From: JAJISG01 sp964347325
GTDB taxonomy: Archaea > Thermoplasmatota > Thermoplasmata > RBG-16-68-12 > JAJISG01
Reading direction: 5' to 3'
Assembly (NCBI GenBank): GCA_964347325.1
Contig: CAYFYA010000007.1
Coordinates: 39,506-103,505 of the forward strand
DNA length: 64,000 nucleotides
Of this stretch, positions 34,959 through 41,998 are shown one piece after another. Both the position numbers and the translations under genes were made by a program. The first letter of the stretch is position 1, and every line of letters starts with the position of its first letter. The notes beneath the pieces were generated by a model. The model was not told the origin of the DNA. It did no database searches and saw only the letters and a list, made by a program, of their open reading frames with translations.

Positions 34959-36929
34959 CTACGGCGAGACGTCCTCCCGCGAGGTCGCCGAGTTCGACAG
35001 GTTGTATTCACACATGCCGGCCAAGCCACATGAGACGCAGTCCGGCTTGGAGGGCAGGCAGGTAGTCTGCCCGTGGCGAACGAAGAGCTCGTTGATCTCC
35101 ACCCAGAGTCGTCTTGGGATGAGCGCTCGGAGGGCCTCCTCCGTCTCCCTCTCACTCCTAGTCCTGACGATGCCGATCCTGTTGGGAATCCGATGGCAAT
35201 GAACGTCGACGGGAATCGAGGGGATGCCGTAGCCGTATACGCGAACGCAGTTGGCCGTCTTCCGTCCCACCAGGGGTAGCTGGCAGAGCGCCTTCATGTC
35301 CTTGGGCACGACAGCATCGTAGTCGTTGCATATCCTGCGTGATATCTCCTTGATGGCCCTTGCCTTGGTCCTGTAGAAGTTCACCGGCCTGACAAGATCC
35401 TCCAGTTCCGGAAGCGGAGCGGAGGCCAACTGCTCTGGGGTGCTAAAGCGGGCGAAGAGCCGTTCTGACACCGCCTCAGTCGTGGGATCTGCCGTCCGTT
35501 GAGACAGCACCGTCGAGATTAGGACAACGAAGGGGTCCTCCGTCTTCCTGGTGATCTTGCCTAGGGCGGTGCCCAACTCCGATGTCTTGAACTCTCCTTG
35601 GAGGTACTGCTTCTCGAGTCGATAAACTACCTCCAGCGCGCGCCGCCTCGTCCAAGCATCGAGGAACTCGGAGGCCTCGCCTGCGGTGTAGAGGGACCCA
35701 GTAATGAGGACCACGTCCTTGGGAGTCGCCATGCCGATAGCCTTCTCCACCGCGTTCACGACGGGGCGCACGACCTTCACGCTTGCTACATCACCAAAGG
35801 CCTTGCCTACGTCCTCCGCATGATGGGCCCTGGGCGTGTCAGGCTGCGTGGCGATGACCATGCGGCAGAGGGGAGAGAGATGTCCCGCGATACGCTCCAG
35901 ATCCTTGTCGCGCAGCAATCCAACGACTAGGACGACGGGCCTGCCAGGGAGAAGTTCCTCGACAGACTCCCTCAACCTCTCCGCACCTTCCGCGGTATGG
36001 GTGGAGTCGAGTATGACAGCCGGGTATCGACTGAAGACCTGTAGCCGCGCAGGCCACCCCACCTCTGCTAATCCTCTCCTGACAGCCCTCTCGCTTATTC
36101 GCCAGCCCCGCGATCTGAGCTCCTGCACTGTTCCGAAGGCAAGGGCTGCGTTTTCTGCTTGATAGGTCCCCAGGAGCCCGATACGATACGTTCTCGAGTC
36201 GCCGTACGTTAGCAGCACGCTCTGCCCATCGAGACCCATGGGTTGCCTGGAGACCGTGAGGTCTCTCCCCACGAGGCGTAATGGAGCGTGAACGGAGCTG
36301 CATCGCTCGGCTATCACCTCGAGTCCGGGCTGGTCCAAGGACCATGTGGGAACCCCCTCCTTGATAATGCCAGCCTTCTCCCGGGCTATCCGATGGAGGC
36401 TCTTGCCGAGGTGCTCCGTGTGCTCAAGTCCGAGACGCGTGATGACGGCCACTTCTGGGAGGACGACGTTCGTCGCGTCCAACCGTCCCCCAAGGCCGAC
36501 TTCTAGGACCACTACATCCACATCCTTCTCCTGGAAGTACTTGAAGGCCAAGGCCGTGGTGAACTCGAAGAAGGTGGGATGGGACGCTTTGTCCCTTGCA
36601 CCAAGCGCCTCCGCGTGGGGTCGGATTTCCTTGGCTAGTCTGACGATGTCCCCATCGGTGATCTCCTTCCCGTCGACCCTGATCCTCTCGTTGAACCTGA
36701 CCAGATGTGGTGACGTGTAAAGCCCGACGCTGTGACCGGAGCTTCTGAGAATCGAGTCCAGAAAGGCGCACACGGACCCCTTGCCATTCGTGCCGGCGAC
36801 GTGGACGAACCGAAGGCCGTCATGTGGGTTCCCCAGCCTCAAGAGCAGGGCCTGGATGTTGTCGAGTCCTAGCTTCATGCCGAAGCGTTCGAGGCCGTAC
36901 AAATACGAGAGAGTGTCTTCGTAGTCCAT
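34959..36929 (-). CDS. FolC-endonuclease III fusion protein
   Basis: Residues 1 to about 425 are folylpolyglutamate/dihydrofolate synthase: HVAGTNGKGS P-loop, TSPHLVRFNERI, and a late DSTHTAEG where DGAHN is usual. Residues from about 430 to 656 are endonuclease III: the HhH LPLVGRKTAN with catalytic Lys, VDVHCHRIPNR with catalytic Asp, and a [4Fe-4S] loop C-x6-C-x2-C-x5-C. The join is one open frame with no internal start needed. I start at the ATG at 36929, with TTTATC about 30 bp upstream; the extension from 37043 contains the promoter. A base-excision glycosylase fused to folate metabolism is unusual. Confidence 0.9.
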   Translation of the reverse strand: MDYEDTLSYLYGLERFGMKLGLDNIQALLLRLGNPHDGLRFVHVAGTNGKGSVCAFLDSILRSSGHSVGLYTSPHLVRFNERIRVDGKEITDGDIVRLAKEIRPHAEALGARDKASHPTFFEFTTALAFKYFQEKDVDVVVLEVGLGGRLDATNVVLPEVAVITRLGLEHTEHLGKSLHRIAREKAGIIKEGVPTWSLDQPGLEVIAERCSSVHAPLRLVGRDLTVSRQPMGLDGQSVLLTYGDSRTYRIGLLGTYQAENAALAFGTVQELRSRGWRISERAVRRGLAEVGWPARLQVFSRYPAVILDSTHTAEGAERLRESVEELLPGRPVVLVVGLLRDKDLERIAGHLSPLCRMVIATQPDTPRAHHAEDVGKAFGDVASVKVVRPVVNAVEKAIGMATPKDVVLITGSLYTAGEASEFLDAWTRRRALEVVYRLEKQYLQGEFKTSELGTALGKITRKTEDPFVVLISTVLSQRTADPTTEAVSERLFARFSTPEQLASAPLPELEDLVRPVNFYRTKARAIKEISRRICNDYDAVVPKDMKALCQLPLVGRKTANCVRVYGYGIPSIPVDVHCHRIPNRIGIVRTRSERETEEALRALIPRRLWVEINELFVRHGQTTCLPSKPDCVSCGLAGMCEYNLSNSATSREDVSP

Positions 36930-37042
36930 TGGTGGTTCTTGACATTGGCCCGTGACGATAAACCTTCGTTGGTGGTGCCGCGAGTCCCCCTCCGGTTTTG
37001 GCGCCCTCAAGTATAAATCGGTAGAGAGGAATGTTTGAGCCA

Positions 37043-38245
37043 ATGCATCCTAGCGAGGCCATAAAGGCCTCTGAGGGTGACGAACTCCTGGGGAAGACGA
37101 TTGTCCTGGGAGTGTGCGGGAGCATTGCCGCCGTGGAGACGGTCAAGCTCGCCCGCGAACTAATCCGACACGGGGCCGACGTTCACGCTGTCATGAGCGA
37201 GGCTTCCCGCATCATAGTACACCCTTACTCCCTCGAGTTCGCCACCGGGAGGAAGCCTGTGTTGGAGCTGGACGGCTCCGTGCAGCACGTGAACCTCTGC
37301 GGGTCGAAGGGGGAGGCGGACCTCCTCCTCATCGCTCCTTCAACGGCCAACACCATCTCGAAGATGGCCGCTGGCATCGACGACACTCCTGTAACAACCT
37401 TTGCCACCGCGGCCATGGGTTCTCGCAAGCCGATCATCATCGCCCCGGCCATGGATGCATCTATGTACGACCACCCTGTGGTTGGGGAGAATATCGAGAA
37501 GCTGAGGCGCCTCGGCGTTGACTTCGTCAAGCCGGTCTTGGAGGAGGAGAAGGCGAAGCTGGCGGATGTTGATACAATCGTCGCCCACGTGATCCGCACG
37601 CTTGGGCCTGGAGACCTGCACGGCAAGAGAGTCCTAGTCATCGCCGGCGCGACGGAGGAGCCACTGGACGAAGTCCGAGTATTGACGAACGTCAGCAGCG
37701 GCGAGACTGGCGTTGAGCTGGCGCGGGCCGCCTTCCACAGGGGAGCCGATGTGAGTCTCTGGATGGGCCGGCATACTGTGCCGATTCCTTCTTATCTCGA
37801 TGTTCGCCGGTTTGACACCGTCGACAACCTTCTGTCGATGGTCCCCCAGGTTGACCACGACATCTGCATCGTTCCCGCGGCGGTCTCCGACTTCATTCCA
37901 GAGAGGGAGGATGGCAAGATACCGTCCTCGAAGAAGGCCCTGAAACTGGAGTTCAGGCCTGGACCCAAGATCATTGAAAGCCTCAGGAAGGGGTTCAGGG
38001 GGACCCTGATCGGCTTTAAGCTCGAGGCGGGAAGAGAGCAGGAGGAGCTCCTGAAGGTGTCTCGGGCCAAGCTGAGGGAGTCCGGAATGGACTACATCGT
38101 GGCCAACGACATCCGCCGGGTCAAGCGGGGTCGCACCGAGGTTATCCTCATTGACAAGAAGGGGAGGTGGCAGGAGCTGAAGGGTACCAAGGCAGAGGTC
38201 TCCTGGCACCTGTGGGGCGCCATCCTCCATGGCCTCGAAGGGTAG
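37043..38245 (+). CDS. coaBC: Coenzyme A biosynthesis bifunctional CoaBC
   Basis: The N-terminal flavoprotein decarboxylase (CoaC) has GVCGSIAAVETVKLAREL, the PAMDASMYDHP active-site strand and the IAPSTANTISKMA loop. The C-terminal CoaB ligase has the AGATEEPLDEVRVLTNVSSG start and the GFKLEAG motif. The length is about 400 residues. TATAAAT at 37012-37018 is 28 bp before the ATG at 37043, which favours it over ATG 37031. It overlaps the pantoate kinase gene by 17 bp, so CoA genes are coupled. Confidence 0.94.
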   Translation: MHPSEAIKASEGDELLGKTIVLGVCGSIAAVETVKLARELIRHGADVHAVMSEASRIIVHPYSLEFATGRKPVLELDGSVQHVNLCGSKGEADLLLIAPSTANTISKMAAGIDDTPVTTFATAAMGSRKPIIIAPAMDASMYDHPVVGENIEKLRRLGVDFVKPVLEEEKAKLADVDTIVAHVIRTLGPGDLHGKRVLVIAGATEEPLDEVRVLTNVSSGETGVELARAAFHRGADVSLWMGRHTVPIPSYLDVRRFDTVDNLLSMVPQVDHDICIVPAAVSDFIPEREDGKIPSSKKALKLEFRPGPKIIESLRKGFRGTLIGFKLEAGREQEELLKVSRAKLRESGMDYIVANDIRRVKRGRTEVILIDKKGRWQELKGTKAEVSWHLWGAILHGLEG

Positions 38246-39098
38246 GGCCTTCTGCCCAGGCCACGTCACTGGGTTCTTCCAGATCTGCGAAGATGAGGAT
38301 CCTCTGAAGATGGGCTCCCGCGGCGCAGGTCTGTGCCTCTCCGCTGGGGTGACGACGGAGGTGCGGATGGAGCCGGCCGCCGAGGCCTCGGTGGGCATCC
38401 TCCTCAACGGCAAGGTAGAGGCCGCTGAAGTCACAGACATGGCCGTGCGGTCCTTCCTGGATCAACCGGCAGAGGTCAGAGTGGACAGCAGGGTGGACCT
38501 TCCCATCTCCCAGGGTTTCGGCATGAGCGGCGCCGGCGCCCTGAGTACACTCTTCGCCATGAACGAGGCCATGGGCTATGACCGCTCTCCGGTGGAGCTG
38601 GCCTCCATCGCTCATGTGGCTGAGGTGCGCTGCAAGACGGGCCTGGGGGACGTCTATCCACAGCTCCTCGGGGGCCTGGACTTCAGGGAGAGAGCGGGAG
38701 CGCCTCCCTACGGGAAAGTCCACAAGATGCCCTTGGACACCGAGCTGATCCTGTGTGTTCTGGGACCCCCTATGGCCACCCGCTCGATCCTCACTAACGA
38801 GATGGTGGTCCGCAGCATCAACGGCGTGGGTAAACGCTGCGTGGACCGTTTCCTGAAACGTAGAGACCTGGAGAACCTCCTCTCTCTGTCCTGGCTCTTC
38901 GCTCGTCAGACTGTATTAGCCACGAGCGAAGTACATGCGGCAGTCCTGAAGGCGAGTCTCCACGGAGTCGCCTCGATGTGCATGCTGGGGAACTCCACCT
39001 TCGCCATCGGTGATGCAGACGGACTCCAGGAGGCTCTCCTGGAGCACGGAGAGGTCTTCAGGGTCCGGGTGGACAACGAGGGAGCTAGGGCGCTGTAG
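38229..39098 (+). CDS. Pantoate kinase (archaeal CoA pathway)
   Basis: A GHMP-fold kinase making 4-phosphopantoate, the archaeal route that replaces pantothenate kinase. The N-terminal GRAFCPGHVTGFFQI and the ATP-binding QGFGMSGAGALS (about 97-108) are typical of COG1829 pantoate kinases. The length is 289 residues. It overlaps coaBC and shares its operon. The phosphopantothenate synthetase of the pathway is not visible in this window. Confidence 0.92.
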   Translation: MASKGRAFCPGHVTGFFQICEDEDPLKMGSRGAGLCLSAGVTTEVRMEPAAEASVGILLNGKVEAAEVTDMAVRSFLDQPAEVRVDSRVDLPISQGFGMSGAGALSTLFAMNEAMGYDRSPVELASIAHVAEVRCKTGLGDVYPQLLGGLDFRERAGAPPYGKVHKMPLDTELILCVLGPPMATRSILTNEMVVRSINGVGKRCVDRFLKRRDLENLLSLSWLFARQTVLATSEVHAAVLKASLHGVASMCMLGNSTFAIGDADGLQEALLEHGEVFRVRVDNEGARAL

Positions 39099-39386
39099 TC
39101 AGAGGAGCGTGAATAGCCGGTCGTCCTCCCCCGTGTCGAAGACCCCGAGACGGGCTCCGGCATCAAGCCATCCGTGGGCGTAGTTGACACAGGCGAAGGC
39201 GTTCACGGGATTGCCCTCCGTTCGGAAGTGCAAAGCGTCCTCGAAGTAGGCCCTCGCCATCTCCAGGAAGTCCTCCGCGATCCGCCGGGAGTATGAGCGT
39301 GTCGGGGCGGTGATCTTCAGCTTGTCGAGGGCCCTCCGCGTGAGCTCCAGATCCTTGTCCAGCTTCTCCTCCAGGGGCTGAGCCAC
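39099..39386 (-). CDS. DUF357 family archaeal protein
   Basis: A helical protein of 95 residues. The pattern (ARAYFEDALHFRTEGNPVNA, then VNYAHGWLDAGARLG) matches the archaeal DUF357 family, which is often encoded near translation or CoA genes. The function is unknown. The start is a GTG at 39386, with a CTAATAC promoter-like element about 28 bp upstream. It converges exactly with the pantoate kinase gene. Confidence 0.87.
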   Translation of the reverse strand: MAQPLEEKLDKDLELTRRALDKLKITAPTRSYSRRIAEDFLEMARAYFEDALHFRTEGNPVNAFACVNYAHGWLDAGARLGVFDTGEDDRLFTLL

Positions 39387-39495
39387 GCACCCTCTAGGGC
39401 TCCCGGCGTATTAGCATTCTCCAGCCGTAGATTCAGAATCAGGCCCGATACCCACGACGATACCATAAAATCAGTCTGCCATCAGACTCCGACTG

Positions 39496-39648
39496 TTGAA
39501 GAACTCGGGCAGCCAAAAGGACCTGAAGAAGGTCTACAGCAAGGCCTTTCTCATTCACTTGGACAAGGGGGACCTAAGGACGGCTACGGTTTTCGCGAAG
39601 GCCTTTCTGCTAACGGGCGAAGGGTCCGAGAACAACAACTACCGCTGA
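39496..39648 (+). CDS. Small ORF of 50 codons, unknown
   Basis: A 50-residue frame starting at TTG (KKVYSKAFLIHLDKGDLRTA in the middle). It has the high third-position GC and amphipathic helices of a real gene: VYSKAFLIHLD and TATVFAKAFLLTG repeat the K-A-F-L pattern. A TATA-like CCATAAAATC at 39463-39472 lies about 28 bp before the TTG, consistent with leaderless expression. It overlaps the convergent thymidylate kinase stop by 10 bp. No family recognised. Confidence 0.42.
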   Translation: MKNSGSQKDLKKVYSKAFLIHLDKGDLRTATVFAKAFLLTGEGSENNNYR

Positions 39649-40238
39649 AGCCTGGAGAGCACGGCTTCCCTGGATTCTTCTAGCAGGGCTCCCACAGGGC
39701 GGGAGGAGTCGAGCTTCACAAACCTCGGCTCCGCCGCCAGGGTGAGATAGGCCTCCTGCACTCTCGAGAGGAACTCGACATCCTCGTAGGGCGTGCGATC
39801 CCTGACCGAGGTCACCCGAGAAAGCCCCTCTCCCGGGTCCACGATTAGGAGCAGCGTCAGGTCGGGTTTGATGATCAGCGGGGAGGCGATTCTGCGCAGC
39901 CACTCCGTCGGATTCGAGACGTGGCCCTGGAGGGCGACGGATTGGTAGGCCACCGTCGAGTCGTGGTATCTGTCGCACACCACAACCCTCCCCTCCGAAA
40001 GCCACCCCTGGATCTCCGGAAGGTGGAGGCTCCGATCTGCGAGGAAGAGGAGCGCCTGCGCCCGCGGATCTACCTTCTCCTCAATGCCGCGTCTTACCGC
40101 GTCCCCGAGCCACGTCTGAGTGGGCTCGCCTGTAAGGATGGAGGGAACTCCCCTCTTAGTGAGGTCCGCATGAAGGGCCTCCGCCAGGGTCGTCTTGCCG
40201 GACCCATCGATTCCTTCCAGGGTCACGAAGAGGGACAC
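39639..40238 (-). CDS. tmk: Thymidylate kinase
   Basis: This kinase phosphorylates dTMP to dTDP. The P-loop EGIDGSGKTT (about residues 7-16), the DRYHDSTVAYQ substrate motif (about 90-100) and the lid region (VRDRTPYE) are present. The length is about 200 residues. I choose the GTG at 40238, since a minus-strand TTTATGAGG about 28 bp upstream marks the promoter; the frame upstream to 40292 spans that promoter. It converges with the small ORF at 39.5 kb. Confidence 0.93.
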   Translation of the reverse strand: MSLFVTLEGIDGSGKTTLAEALHADLTKRGVPSILTGEPTQTWLGDAVRRGIEEKVDPRAQALLFLADRSLHLPEIQGWLSEGRVVVCDRYHDSTVAYQSVALQGHVSNPTEWLRRIASPLIIKPDLTLLLIVDPGEGLSRVTSVRDRTPYEDVEFLSRVQEAYLTLAAEPRFVKLDSSRPVGALLEESREAVLSRLQR

Positions 40239-40363
40239 AATCCGCCGATGGATTCTTGCCTCATAAACAATGGGTGTCGCGGGCCTGACCAAACCTTAAA
40301 GTAACCTCGGCCGTTTGCGCGGTCGGCACTGGGGGTTTTAGGGGGCAAGGACTGAAACTCGTA

Positions 40364-40510
40364 TTGAGACCTGACGCGAGAAAGTTCAAGGAGGCGGAAG
40401 ACAGCGTCGGTTTCTGTCGCGGCTGTGGCGCTCGTATCATTCTCCTCCCCGATGACAGGAGGCAGGGCTTCTGCTTTGACTGCCTCGACCTCCTAGAACT
40501 CGGAGGGTGA
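40364..40510 (+). CDS. Small zinc-finger protein
   Basis: A 48-residue frame with two CxxC pairs: CRGC (about residues 18-21) and CFDC (about 38-41), separated by 16 residues of mixed charge and hydrophobic character. The spacing is typical for a single zinc ribbon or knuckle. It has a TTG start; an in-frame CTG at 40352, with AGGA just upstream, is an alternative. The acidic, hydrophobic C-terminus (LDLLELGG) might mediate an interaction. Convergent with the FAH-family gene. No family recognised. Confidence 0.5.
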   Translation: MRPDARKFKEAEDSVGFCRGCGARIILLPDDRRQGFCFDCLDLLELGG

Positions 40511-40525
40511 GGGCGTCTCATTGGG

Positions 40526-41155
40526 TCAGGATGGCATGTCTACTCTTACGACCACGCTCCCCACTCCCTCGATCTCCCCGTCGAGTTCGTCGCCGGCAAC
40601 CACCCGGGGAACGCCCGCGGGCGTCCCCGTCGCTATGATGTCTCCTTCCATCAGGGTGATGTGGGAAGAGATGGAGGCCACTACATCCGGCACTCCATGG
40701 ACCATCTCCGCCGTGTGCGCCCTCTGCTTGACCTCGCCGTTCACCTTCAGGACAATCTCCAGGGCATGCGGATCCTCGACCTCATCCCGCGAAGTCACTC
40801 GGGACACGGGGGCGAAGGTGTCCATGCCTTTCGCCAGGGTCCAGGGAAGCCCCTCTTCGATTGCCTTGAGCTGGAGATCGCGGGCGGTGATGTCGAGGAT
40901 GACGCAGTATCCGAGGACGAAGTCGTAGGCGGACCCGACGGGGACTCCCCTCGCGGGGGCACCGATGACCACACCGAGTTCCGCTTCCACTTGGAGGTCG
41001 GACGTTGCAGGCGGGGCGATGACCCGATCCCCGTGGTGAATGATCGAGGTTGACGGCTTGAAAAAGTAGGTCGGGTCTGGCGGAGCCTCCTGCCCGGACT
41101 CCCTCGCATGGGCCCTGTAGTTCCTTACGAGGCACAGAATCTTCCCGACGCTCAG
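40526..41155 (-). CDS. Fumarylacetoacetate hydrolase-family enzyme; start unclear
   Basis: The FAH fold is clear: KILCLVRNYRAHARE at the N-terminus, FFKPSTSIIHHGD, the metal-binding EAELGVVIG, GYCVILDITARDLQ, and GDIIATGTPAGV at the end. Such enzymes hydrolyse or decarboxylate beta-diketo acids. Between the in-frame TAG at 41198-41200 and the conserved N-terminus there is no ATG, GTG or TTG. Candidates are CTG at 41155 (AGC next) or ATA at 41185, which follows GGGTG. The GTG at 40990 would delete essential structure. A start-codon mutation or sequence error is possible. Confidence 0.8.
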   Translation of the reverse strand: MSVGKILCLVRNYRAHARESGQEAPPDPTYFFKPSTSIIHHGDRVIAPPATSDLQVEAELGVVIGAPARGVPVGSAYDFVLGYCVILDITARDLQLKAIEEGLPWTLAKGMDTFAPVSRVTSRDEVEDPHALEIVLKVNGEVKQRAHTAEMVHGVPDVVASISSHITLMEGDIIATGTPAGVPRVVAGDELDGEIEGVGSVVVRVDMPS

Positions 41156-41197
41156 CCTTCCAGTGGCGGTCTCTATCCACGTTATGGTTACACCCGC

Positions 41198-41998
41198 CTA
41201 GGCGGTCCTCCGAACGTCCTGCCTTCTCACGGCCGAGCGGGCCAGACCGATGGCCACAAGAGCTAGGCCCACGGCCGCAATGAAGCCGAAGAGACTCGCG
41301 GCGTCGCCGAAGGTCCCGGAGAAGATCTCCCCGAAGCTGGCGAAGAAGTTGAAGGCACTGTGCATGAACACGGCGAGGAGGTAGAAGGGCAGGAGGCTCG
41401 CTCCTGGTACGAGAGTGCTCTTCGCCACCCCGTAGCCGAAGGCGGAGGTGGCGGAGGCGTGCAGCAGTGCTGATGAGAAGCTCCGCACGCCTATGACGGC
41501 CAGGGAGGCCTCCAATCCTCCAGCTAGATAGGCCACTCCTCCATAGAGCAGATTCTCCGTGGCACCGAACCCCAGACCCGCCGAGGCCCCGTAGACAACT
41601 CCATCCTCCAGCTCGTTGATCTTCGGCCGGACTCGCAACACTCCAAGCCCCTTGGCGAACTCCTCGGCGATGGGGGCGACGACGACGACGAGGACGATCA
41701 GCCCCATGTCAATCTCCGTCCCAAGAGCCTCTCCCAGGCGTACCCAGTACCTTTCCAAAAGGAGTCCTCCAACCTCCAGGAGGGCAGCCAGTGCGAGGCT
41801 CAGGACGACGGCAATGAAGACTCCCACGACCGCTCCCCAGATGAAGGCCCTGAAGACCTCACTCCAAGGTTCCCTCTCGTGCGCCTCACTGTTGCGAAAC
41901 CAGACGACGAAGAAGATGGGAGGGATGAAGGCGAGGAAGAGGATGATCGTCAAAACCAGAAAGGAGATGCCTGTAAGCTGGGCAAGGATGTCCGTCAG
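41198..41998 (-). CDS. prsW: PrsW-family intramembrane metalloprotease
   Basis: A polytopic membrane protein with the PrsW motifs: PIAEEFAKG (paired Glu), GASAGLGFGATENLLYGG, and two later histidines (LLHASATSAFGY, FMHSAFNFF). PrsW-family CPBP-like proteases cleave membrane proteins such as anti-sigma factors in bacteria; the archaeal substrate is unknown. A CTG at 41998 overlaps the PPDK stop as CTGA and has a strong GGAGGAGATC 2 bp before it, so I prefer it; TTG at 41953 lacks such a site but also gives a complete first helix. The length is 266 or 251 residues. Confidence 0.85.
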   Translation of the reverse strand: MTDILAQLTGISFLVLTIILFLAFIPPIFFVVWFRNSEAHEREPWSEVFRAFIWGAVVGVFIAVVLSLALAALLEVGGLLLERYWVRLGEALGTEIDMGLIVLVVVVAPIAEEFAKGLGVLRVRPKINELEDGVVYGASAGLGFGATENLLYGGVAYLAGGLEASLAVIGVRSFSSALLHASATSAFGYGVAKSTLVPGASLLPFYLLAVFMHSAFNFFASFGEIFSGTFGDAASLFGFIAAVGLALVAIGLARSAVRRQDVRRTA

